Below are positions 1-5,333 of a DNA stretch of 5,333 bases, piece after piece. This DNA comes from an uncultured Bacilli bacterium. GTDB taxonomy: Bacteria > Bacillota_I > Bacilli_A > RF39 > UBA660. The stretch lies in contig CANTWP010000062.1 of the NCBI GenBank assembly GCA_947853245.1, forward strand, positions 1-5,333, in the 5' to 3' direction. Below the pieces are notes generated by a model. The model saw nothing but the letters and a program-made list of their open reading frames with translations, was not told the DNA's origin and searched no databases. Position 1 is the first letter of the stretch, and the number at the start of each line of letters is the position of its first letter. The translations under genes and the position numbers were made by a program.

Positions 1-168
1 GCTTTATCTCGTGAACAATTGTTAAGTAAAATTTGGGGCTATGATTTTTATGGTGATGATCGTACTGTAGATACTCATATTAAGACACTAAGAAATAATT
101 TAGGGAAGTATCGTGACCTTATTACTACTGTAAGAGGTATGGGGTATAAGTTTGTAGTTAATGAATAA
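1..168 (+). CDS. Response regulator, OmpR/PhoB family, C-terminal fragment
   Basis: This is the last 55 codons of a gene whose start lies before the window. Reading in frame from base 1 gives the second half of an OmpR/PhoB-type winged-helix DNA-binding domain. It shows the LSREQLLSKIWG helix, the recognition-helix segment RTVDTHIKTLRNNL, and the C-terminal wing ITTVRGMGYKF, followed by TAA. In this family the missing N-terminal part is a receiver domain with a phosphorylatable Asp, and the full protein is usually about 225-235 residues. Phosphorylation by the partner kinase normally promotes DNA binding at target promoters. The stop codon overlaps the start of the histidine kinase gene (ATGAATAA, 8 shared bases), so the two are almost certainly co-transcribed and translationally coupled as a cognate pair. 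The target genes cannot be read from this fragment. Confidence 0.95.
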   Translation, partial: ALSREQLLSKIWGYDFYGDDRTVDTHIKTLRNNLGKYRDLITTVRGMGYKFVVNE

Positions 169-1534
169 GTTAAAAAATAAAATTTGGTTATATTTAATCT
201 TTTTCTTAATTATCATTTTAGCGTGTCTTTGGTTGTTTCAAGTAATTTTATTAGACTCTTATTATGAATGGAAAGTTAAATCTAAATTAGATGAAGTAGC
301 AATTCTTGTAAATAGTAGTCAAGGCGATTTAAAAACAACATTAGATGAACTTGCTTATAATAATGATATCTGCATTGAGATAATTGACAATAATAAGTCA
401 ATTCTTTATTCATCTAATTATTTTTATCGTGGTTGTTTAGAGGAAGGAAATAAATCATATAGTTTTTATAAAGACCATTTTATTGAAAATAACTATTTAG
501 AACAAACATATTTATTAAAAAATGTAAAATCTAATACTAAAACATTAATTAAAGCTATTAAGAGTGATAGTTTTTATATATTTATCAATGCTTCGTTAGA
601 ACCAGTTGGTGCTACTATATCTATATTGACTAGTCAACTTCGTTATGTATCTATAATAGTTTTAATACTTTCATTGTTTGTTGCATATTTTTTATCAAAT
701 AAGATATCTAAACCGATTTTAAAGCTTAGTAAAGGAGTAAAAGAGTTCTCGAAAGGAAATTATAAAGCAGATTTCGAATATAAGGGTAATATTGAAGAAA
801 TAAAAGAATTATCTGAAGTTCTTGATAATGCCGCTAAAGAACTTGATAAAACAGAATCTTTACGACGTGAATTTTTAGCGAACGTTGGTCATGATTTAAA
901 AACTCCACTTACCATGATTAAAGCTTATGCTGAGATGGTACGAGATGTTAGCTATAAAGATAAAGACAAACGTACTGAGAATTTAAATGTAATTATTGAA
1001 GAAACAGATCGTTTAAACATTTTAGTAAATGATATATTAGAATTATCTAAATTACAAGCTAATACAGTTAAACTAGAATGTGAAGAGTTTGATTTAGATG
1101 CCCTTATTAAAAGTATCTTAAACCGTTATGATATATATATATCTAAAGAACATTATACTATTACTTACGAGGGATTTGAAAAAGCACTTGTATATGCGGA
1201 TAAAAAAAGAGTTGAGCAAGTACTATATAATTTAATTAATAACGCTATTCAATATACTGGTGATGATAAAACAGTTATGATAAAATTATCAGTTAAAGAT
1301 AATAAGTATTTAGTAGAAGTAAAAGATACTGGTAAAGGTATATCTAAAGATGAATTAAATAATATTTGGGATAAGTATTATAAGATAGATAAAAGTCATA
1401 AAAGAAATACAGTAGGTAGTGGAATAGGTTTATCAATTGTAAAAAGTGTTTGTATTAATCATAATTTTGATTATGGTGTACATTCTATAAAACATGTAGG
1501 TACAACATTCTGGTTTAAAGTACCGAAGAAATAA
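161..1534 (+). CDS. Membrane sensor histidine kinase (HAMP-HisKA-HATPase)
   Basis: A complete 457-residue two-component sensor kinase that would autophosphorylate on His and pass the phosphate to the adjacent response regulator. Visible parts in order: TM helix about 8-31; extracytoplasmic sensor region about 32-160; second TM helix about 162-178; HAMP linker about 179-231 with the conserved SKPILKLS; HisKA H-box LANVGHDLKTPL with phospho-acceptor H244; N-box NLINNAIQYT (357-366, Mg-binding N361); G1 box DTGKGI (389-394); F-box-like IWDKYYKID (402-410); G2 box GSGIGL (419-424). All catalytic boxes are intact. The ATG overlaps the regulator stop. The nearest purine-rich stretch (AAGAGGT, 132-138) is too far upstream to act as its ribosome site, so translational coupling is likely. 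The sensor region contains two cysteines (C71, C92) but resembles no ligand-binding domain I can name, so the stimulus is unknown. Confidence 0.97.
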   Translation: MNKLKNKIWLYLIFFLIIILACLWLFQVILLDSYYEWKVKSKLDEVAILVNSSQGDLKTTLDELAYNNDICIEIIDNNKSILYSSNYFYRGCLEEGNKSYSFYKDHFIENNYLEQTYLLKNVKSNTKTLIKAIKSDSFYIFINASLEPVGATISILTSQLRYVSIIVLILSLFVAYFLSNKISKPILKLSKGVKEFSKGNYKADFEYKGNIEEIKELSEVLDNAAKELDKTESLRREFLANVGHDLKTPLTMIKAYAEMVRDVSYKDKDKRTENLNVIIEETDRLNILVNDILELSKLQANTVKLECEEFDLDALIKSILNRYDIYISKEHYTITYEGFEKALVYADKKRVEQVLYNLINNAIQYTGDDKTVMIKLSVKDNKYLVEVKDTGKGISKDELNNIWDKYYKIDKSHKRNTVGSGIGLSIVKSVCINHNFDYGVHSIKHVGTTFWFKVPKK

Positions 1535-1544
1535 AATAGATAAG

Positions 1545-1570
1545 AACAGCAAAATTAGATTGCTGTTTTT
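1545..1570 (+). terminator. Rho-independent terminator of the two-component operon
   Basis: A perfect 8-bp stem (AACAGCAA at 1545-1552 with TTGCTGTT at 1560-1567) encloses a 7-base loop and runs into a T tract ending at 1570. It begins 10 bases after the kinase stop codon. It should end the regulator-kinase transcript and separate it from the next operon. The stem has only three G:C pairs and the T tract is short, so some readthrough is possible. Confidence 0.85.
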
Positions 1571-1606
1571 ATATGCCTATATTTCTTTAAAATCGGTATT
1601 ATTTCT

Positions 1607-1635
1607 TTGACAAATATAGAATATTATTATATTAT
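1607..1635 (+). promoter_or_regulatory. Sigma-A-type promoter for the paralog operon
   Basis: A perfect -35 box TTGACA (1607-1612) is separated by an ideal 17-base spacer from a -10 box TATTAT (1630-1635, 5 of 6 matches to TATAAT). The predicted transcription start is near 1641-1643, leaving a leader of only about 15 bases before the ATG at 1657. That leader is nearly all ribosome site (AAGAGGG, 1644-1650, 6 bases from the ATG). There is therefore no room for a riboswitch or attenuator. I see no clear operator palindrome, so the promoter looks strong and possibly constitutive. Confidence 0.8.
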
Positions 1636-1656
1636 ATATAACCAAGAGGGATATAT

Positions 1657-2763
1657 ATGATAAACAATAGATGGCAATTTGATGAAGAATTTTTAATTAA
1701 AACGATTAAAGATGCTAAAAAATTGTTAAAAAGAAAAGATGTTTCAGATACTATTAAAGGATTAATGCAAGAAACGATCTGTCAGTTTTCTGAATTTTTA
1801 GATGTAATTAATAATAACTATGTAACTACATCTACTAATAATGATATTAATTCAGATTTTTATAGTATAAAAAAACAATTTATAAATAAAGCAATTCATG
1901 ATTATAATACAATTGGTAGTAATATTATGGATATGATTCTTTATTTATCTAATAATCATACATATTTATGTTGTAGTAAAGAAAGTTATAGTGGTAACTC
2001 TACTCCAGATCAAATTGTTGAACAGAGTCTTGAATTATATGAAACATATTTCCCGGATCTGTTACCCATTGCGAAATCTATTATTGAATATCCAATTAAC
2101 TTAATAAATTTTACTTCAAAGCAAAATATTGGTTCTCAATGTTTTTATGAATCTATTTTTAAATTACCATTTATTCATATTGAGAATAGTGCAAATTTCC
2201 CGCCAGATTTTATTCATGAATTACAACATGGTATAGAAGGTATTCAAGAATATCGAAGCTATCGTTATTTTAAAGAATTAGGCCCTATTTTAATGGAAAC
2301 TTTATATATTGATCGAATGGTTAAGAAAAGAGAAGCTAATGCTTCATTATTATATTTTGAAAGAATTGAAGAAGCTGAAGCATTTCTAGATTATTTATCA
2401 TGTTATTTTAAATGTTTAAAAACTTTAAGAAAAAGCAATTTTAATGTAAAAACTGGTCAATTTGTGGAAATATTAAAAGAAGCTAGATTGATCTATAATG
2501 ATAGATTAATTATCAATGGAATGTTAAATGATGATTTTAATGAATATATTATGTATCTATTATCTTTTCTAAAAAGTTTGGAAATAAGAAATAAAGTTCA
2601 TCAAGATCAAAAATATGGTTTTCAATGTTTACAAAAGTCTTTAAAAGGAAAAACGATAGAATATATTAATGAAGAAAAGCTTTTAGAAACATATGAAGAC
2701 TATTTACAAGAAGTTATATTAAAACAAAAGAATAGTTCACATACTAAAAAATATTATAAATAA
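1657..2763 (+). CDS. Putative M3-like zinc metallopeptidase (HELQH), first of a paralog pair
   Basis: A 368-residue protein I cannot assign to a named family. It has no signal peptide or TM helix and is probably cytoplasmic. Residues 187-191 are HELQH, an HExxH zinc-peptidase motif (H187 and H191 as ligands, E188 as catalytic base). An E-x6-E segment follows (E207 in KELGPILMET), matching the third-ligand segment of M3 oligopeptidases (FVEAPSQMLE in thimet oligopeptidase, AEVASTFNE in PepF). Upstream, K155...G159-S-Q-C...P171-F-I matches in order and spacing the GAYC...PYI region preceding HExxH in PepF. Differences: the protein is far shorter than PepF (about 600 residues), only 15 residues separate H191 and E207 (about 23-24 in M3), and I cannot find the family's downstream His/Tyr substrate-binding motif. 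The N-terminus carries RWQFDEEFL, shared with the next gene. The ATG is chosen because AAGAGGG lies 6 bases upstream. Peptidase activity is inference. Confidence 0.8.
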   Translation: MINNRWQFDEEFLIKTIKDAKKLLKRKDVSDTIKGLMQETICQFSEFLDVINNNYVTTSTNNDINSDFYSIKKQFINKAIHDYNTIGSNIMDMILYLSNNHTYLCCSKESYSGNSTPDQIVEQSLELYETYFPDLLPIAKSIIEYPINLINFTSKQNIGSQCFYESIFKLPFIHIENSANFPPDFIHELQHGIEGIQEYRSYRYFKELGPILMETLYIDRMVKKREANASLLYFERIEEAEAFLDYLSCYFKCLKTLRKSNFNVKTGQFVEILKEARLIYNDRLIINGMLNDDFNEYIMYLLSFLKSLEIRNKVHQDQKYGFQCLQKSLKGKTIEYINEEKLLETYEDYLQEVILKQKNSSHTKKYYK

Positions 2764-2813
2764 TTTATAATATATTTTTAATTTTATAATAATTAAAAAG
2801 ACGAGGAGTAATT
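2764..2813 (+). promoter_or_regulatory. Intercistronic spacer with AT-only hairpin and strong RBS
   Basis: The 50-base gap between the paralogs contains a perfect 9-bp inverted repeat, TTTTTAATT (2775-2783) and AATTAAAAA (2791-2799), with a 7-base loop. A strong Shine-Dalgarno site GAGGAG follows (2803-2808), 5 bases before the ATG at 2814. The stem has no G:C pair and no T tract after it, so it is not a terminator. Two TATAAT strings (2766-2771, 2785-2790) lack a -35 partner. The most economical reading is one transcript for both genes. The hairpin could be a weak mRNA processing or translation element, or chance in AT-rich DNA. Confidence 0.5.
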
Positions 2814-3905
2814 ATGTTGGAAGATAGAAAATGGCAGTTTGATGAATGCTTTTTAAATAGTGTTATTGGTATTGGTAATAAATTACTATCTAATAAAGAA
2901 ACTGAAAAGGAAACGAAGATTAAAATTATAAAGACTATCAAAACTTGTGAAGAACTTTTAAGTGTTTTAAATGGAACTTATATGGAAGAAGAACAATCAG
3001 AAGAATTTAAAGGTTTTAATTCTACAAAGAAATGTTTATTAGAAAAAATGCAGTTAGATTTTCAAGAAATAGATCATAATATTATGAATTTCATATGTGA
3101 TTTAAACGATATTAGTTCGATATTTTATCCTTGCTATGAAAAGTATAATGAATGTAATTCTATTGAAGATATTATCACTAATACTTTAGGCGTATACGAG
3201 TCTTTTGCACCTGAGTTATTATCATCAGCAAAAAAGATTATTTATAGTGATTCTTGTGTTATTAATTTTTCTAATAAATATCATATTGGATCTCAATGTA
3301 TTTATGATCGTTTTATAAATACTTCATTTATTGAGATAGAACAATATAACAAACGACCGATGACATTTATTTACGAGTTAGAACACGCTATTGAAAATGC
3401 TAATTCATATGATTTTGGTAAGTTTTATAGCGAAGTAGGGGCTATTACTTTTGAAACTTTATATATAGATAATATGTGTGAACGCAAAGAAAACAACGCT
3501 GAATTATTATATTTTAGACGTTTATCAAATTTTTCATTTAAATTAGATTATCTAAGTTCCTATTTTAAAGCTCTTCAAAGTTTAAGTAAATATAATTTTG
3601 ATGTTAATAAATCACAGTTTTTAGATATTTTACGTTCTTCTAATTTAATTATAAAAGATCGTATTCCTTTATTTATGTTAAAAAAGAATACTAAAGAATA
3701 TCTATTATACTTTCTTTCATTTTTAAAAAGTATTGAGATTAGAAATAATTTTCATGATGATAGAAAATATGGTTTAAAATTATTAAAAAAACTGGCGACA
3801 GAATCAAATTCTATGTTTAGTGATAGTTTTTTATTAACTTTATTAAATTTAGAAAATTATCAAAACGAAGTAAAGGTTAAAAGATTACGTCGCAATTACA
3901 AGTAA
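2814..3905 (+). CDS. Paralog of the upstream M3-like protein with degenerate motif (YELEH), probable pseudo-peptidase
   Basis: A 363-residue protein, collinear with the upstream gene product. From residue 121 to 280 the two align without gaps and my hand count gives about 71 identities in 160. The N-terminal 120 residues are more diverged apart from KWQFDECFL. Shared blocks are IGSQC (158-162), the E207/E214 segment ending ETLYID, LLYF (231-234), LDYLS (244-248), and SFLKSxEIRN near 302-311. The first zinc ligand is changed: residues 187-191 read YELEH, so His187 is Tyr (codon TAC), while E188, H191 and E207 remain. In known HExxH enzymes losing this ligand usually abolishes zinc binding, so this is probably a non-catalytic partner or regulator of the first protein. 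It has no signal peptide or TM helix, and the tail is basic (VKRLRRNYK). The frame is intact with a good ribosome site, so it is not a decayed gene. The function is unknown. Confidence 0.8.
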   Translation: MLEDRKWQFDECFLNSVIGIGNKLLSNKETEKETKIKIIKTIKTCEELLSVLNGTYMEEEQSEEFKGFNSTKKCLLEKMQLDFQEIDHNIMNFICDLNDISSIFYPCYEKYNECNSIEDIITNTLGVYESFAPELLSSAKKIIYSDSCVINFSNKYHIGSQCIYDRFINTSFIEIEQYNKRPMTFIYELEHAIENANSYDFGKFYSEVGAITFETLYIDNMCERKENNAELLYFRRLSNFSFKLDYLSSYFKALQSLSKYNFDVNKSQFLDILRSSNLIIKDRIPLFMLKKNTKEYLLYFLSFLKSIEIRNNFHDDRKYGLKLLKKLATESNSMFSDSFLLTLLNLENYQNEVKVKRLRRNYK

Positions 3906-3927
3906 TTGACACTTTTAAAAACTGGAA

Positions 3928-3958
3928 AAAAAACCGCTATACTTTATAGTGGTTTTTT
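3928..3958 (+). terminator. Strong, probably bidirectional terminator after the paralog operon
   Basis: An 8-bp stem (CCGCTATA 3934-3941 with TATAGTGG 3945-3952, one G:T wobble) has a 3-base loop. It is flanked by an A run (3926-3933) and a T run (3953-3958), which extend the pairing by six A:T pairs. It lies 22 bases after the stop of the second paralog. The A run on one side and T run on the other mean it would terminate transcription from either direction. No converging gene is seen within the window, so the + direction is the relevant one. Confidence 0.9.
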
Positions 3959-3966
3959 GATATAAT
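3958..3966 (+). promoter_or_regulatory. Extended -10 promoter of the wall hydrolase gene
   Basis: TGATATAAT is a perfect extended -10 element (TGn followed by TATAAT at 3961-3966). It begins on the last T of the preceding terminator tract. No recognisable -35 box lies 16-18 bases upstream, because that stretch is the terminator stem. Promoters of this type depend on the TGn contact instead. The expected start near 3973 gives a leader of about 26 bases. The gene is therefore likely transcribed apart from the paralog operon. Confidence 0.65.
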
Positions 3967-3984
3967 ATTTAAGATAGAAGTAGA

Positions 3985-3993
3985 AAGTAGGTG
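3985..3993 (+). promoter_or_regulatory. Shine-Dalgarno site that fixes the TTG start
   Basis: AAGTAGGTG matches the ideal AAGGAGGTG at 8 of 9 positions, and its GTAGG core ends 7 bases before TTG at 3999-4001. An in-frame TAG at 3981-3983 rules out any start further upstream. The next in-frame ATG (4020-4022) has no ribosome site and would delete the lysine-rich start of the signal peptide. TTG is therefore the start codon. Confidence 0.85.
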
Positions 3994-3998
3994 GGATT

Positions 3999-5333
3999 TT
4001 GAAAAAGTATTTTAAACTAATGTTAGTATTAATATTATTGTTTATAAATGTTTTTCCAGTTTCCGCTTTGACAATTACTGGGCGATCTATAGATAATGGA
4101 ACTAATATTAGAAGTGGAGCTTCTACAAAATATTCTATTTTAGGTAGAAGTGAATTTGGTACTTCTTTTGAAATCTTAGAAACTGTGCCGACCGAAAATG
4201 TAGGTTCTTGTGCTACGGGATGGTATAAATTTAATTATAATGGTTCAAATGCTTATATATGTGGTGATTATGTGTCTATATATATAGATAATTCTGATGA
4301 AGTTATGAGCGATGATCTAACTGAGGAAGAAAAAGCTAAATTAGAAGCAAAGAAAAAATATGAAGAGGGTTTAAGAACTGCTGGTTTTCCAGAATCTTAT
4401 ATTCCATATTTAAGTAGATTACATGAAAGTCACCCTGATTGGATTTTTGAACCATTAATTACGGGAATTAAATTTTCCGAAGCAGTTAGTAAGGAAAGTG
4501 CTTTAGGTGTTAGTTTAATTCAAGATGGTTCTGCTTATGATGGTTGGAAATCTATAGTTTCACCAGCATATGATTATGGAACTGATAAGTGGAAATCTTA
4601 TGATTCTGGTAATTGGGTAGCTGCTAATAGTGAGGCAATAGCGTATTTTATGGATCCAAGAAACTTTTTAACAGAGGCTAGAATATTTCAATTTGAAAAA
4701 CTGAATTACGATGAAACTTATCAAACGGTTGAATCTGTTCAAGGGATATTTGGTAAAAATTCATTATTCTATTCGCATGCAAATGCTTTTATAGAAGCTG
4801 GTGCTACTTATGATGTAAATGCTGTTTATTTAGCCGCGAAAGTAAGACAAGAAGTTGGTGTAAATGGAAGTGCTTCCACTAGTGGTGGTAGTTTTACTTA
4901 TGATGGTGTTTCTTATAAAGGTGGTATTTATAATGTTTATAACATTGGTGCTTATAAAACCAGTGCTGGTAGTGCTGTTGCAAGGGGGCTTTATTGGGCT
5001 CAAGGTGGTTTTGGATTAAGTAATCCAGATAAATACTTACGTCCTTGGACAACGCTTGATCTATCGATCAAAGGGGGAGCATATTTTATTGCTAATGGAT
5101 ATATCAATGCTGGTCAATATACTACTTATTTACAAAGATTTAATGTTGCAAAGGGGTATGTAGGAACATCTCATCAATATCAGACCGATTTAAGAGCACC
5201 ATTTTATTCTTCAAGTAGTAGTTATCAATCTTATTACAATAATGATCTAGTGGAAACTTCCTTTAAGTTTACAATACCTATTTATGATGATATGCCAGAT
5301 TATACTTTTTTACCAGATATTGGTAATCCTAAT
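3999..5333 (+). CDS. Secreted SH3b-glucosaminidase (GH73-like) cell-wall hydrolase, 3' end beyond window
   Basis: 445 codons are visible from a TTG start, and the frame is still open at the window edge. Residues 1-23 form a signal peptide: MKKYFK, a hydrophobic core, and a VSA cleavage site before L24. Residues about 24-95 are an SH3b-type wall-binding domain (NIRSGAS...YSILG...GWYKF...YICGDYV) containing the only two visible cysteines, C71 and C88. A charged, probably helical linker (about 104-127) follows. The rest is the LytD-type exo/endo-beta-N-acetylglucosaminidase region: YFMDPRNFL (216-224), IFQFE, then YLAAKVRQEVG (277-287) with E285 as the likely catalytic acid, and YNVYNIGAY (311-319). 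This family cleaves GlcNAc-MurNAc linkages in peptidoglycan outside the membrane, for wall turnover or cell separation. The end shows a Ser-rich stretch (404-408) and begins what may be a further C-terminal region. It appears to be its own transcription unit. The general family is confident; the precise bond cleaved is inferred. Confidence 0.92.
   Translation, partial: MKKYFKLMLVLILLFINVFPVSALTITGRSIDNGTNIRSGASTKYSILGRSEFGTSFEILETVPTENVGSCATGWYKFNYNGSNAYICGDYVSIYIDNSDEVMSDDLTEEEKAKLEAKKKYEEGLRTAGFPESYIPYLSRLHESHPDWIFEPLITGIKFSEAVSKESALGVSLIQDGSAYDGWKSIVSPAYDYGTDKWKSYDSGNWVAANSEAIAYFMDPRNFLTEARIFQFEKLNYDETYQTVESVQGIFGKNSLFYSHANAFIEAGATYDVNAVYLAAKVRQEVGVNGSASTSGGSFTYDGVSYKGGIYNVYNIGAYKTSAGSAVARGLYWAQGGFGLSNPDKYLRPWTTLDLSIKGGAYFIANGYINAGQYTTYLQRFNVAKGYVGTSHQYQTDLRAPFYSSSSSYQSYYNNDLVETSFKFTIPIYDDMPDYTFLPDIGNPN

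Noticed and set aside
1131..1142. (AT)6 dinucleotide run as a phase-variable tract in the kinase gene
   Set aside because: It is short, in frame, encodes ordinary residues (DIYIS), and is what AT-rich codon use produces.
1364..1390. Trp in the kinase F-box (IWDKYYKID) as a defect
   Set aside because: Trp at this place is common in kinases of low-GC Gram-positive bacteria, and the N, G1 and G2 boxes are all intact.
2766..2790. Two TATAAT strings between the paralogs as an internal promoter
   Set aside because: Neither has a TTGACA-like box at proper spacing or a TGn extension, and such strings are expected by chance in DNA this AT-rich.
2814..3905. Second paralog as a decaying pseudogene
   Set aside because: It has a full-length open frame, a strong ribosome site, and about 44 percent identity to its partner over the core with conserved motifs other than His187.
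3906..3911. Perfect TTGACA right after the stop codon of the second paralog, as a -35 box
   Set aside because: The bases 16-18 positions downstream are an A run with no -10-like sequence. The nearest TATACT and TATAAT are 26 or more bases away.
3991..3993. GTG as an alternative start for the same gene
   Set aside because: It is out of frame with the signal peptide and lies inside the Shine-Dalgarno sequence.
4020..4022. ATG as the start of the wall hydrolase gene
   Set aside because: It has no ribosome site and would remove the KKYFK n-region of the signal peptide. TTG at 3999 has a near-perfect Shine-Dalgarno site.
1..5333. Mycoplasma-type genetic code (UGA as Trp), given the high AT content
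   Set aside because: All Trp codons in the reading frames are TGG and no frame contains TGA, so the standard bacterial code explains the window.
1..5333. CRISPR array, insertion sequence, tRNA or riboswitch
   Set aside because: I saw no spaced direct repeats, transposase-like frame, cloverleaf or long structured leader. The gaps between genes are all short (50-122 bases) and explained by promoters and terminators.

Overview
The window reads as chromosomal DNA of a very AT-rich, low-GC Gram-positive-type bacterium. The evidence is the A/T-dominated codon use, TAA as the stop of all four genes whose ends are visible, Shine-Dalgarno sites of the AGGAGG type, consensus sigma-A-like promoters and U-tailed terminators. 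Tryptophan is encoded by TGG and no TGA falls inside any reading frame, so the mycoplasma-type code is not in use. A secreted SH3/glucosaminidase wall hydrolase implies a peptidoglycan wall. A gut-type Bacilli or Erysipelotrichales/RF39-like lineage fits, but that placement is inference.

Layout, all on the + strand. (1) 1-1534: the end of an OmpR/PhoB-family response regulator overlaps by 8 bases the start of a complete membrane sensor histidine kinase. The unit is closed by a hairpin terminator at 1545-1570. (2) 1607-3958: a near-consensus promoter drives two tandem paralogous genes (368 and 363 codons, 50 bases apart), closed by a strong and probably bidirectional terminator. (3) 3958-5333: an extended -10 promoter sits directly on the tail of that terminator. 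It leads to a TTG-started gene for a secreted SH3b plus GH73-type glucosaminidase, which runs off the window end.

The paralog pair is the notable part. Neither gene belongs to a family I can name with certainty. The first carries HELQH followed 16 residues later by an E-x6-E segment, and upstream a G-S-Q-C...P-F-I block that lines up with the active-site region of M3-family oligopeptidases (thimet oligopeptidase/PepF type). The proteins are much shorter than PepF and have a shortened ligand loop. The second paralog keeps the same residue numbering but reads YELEH, so the first zinc-binding His is replaced by Tyr while Glu, the second His and the downstream Glu are kept. This looks like a peptidase and pseudo-peptidase pair in one operon.

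The neighbouring two-component system and wall hydrolase have their own transcription signals. A shared envelope or peptide-processing role is possible but not shown by the sequence.
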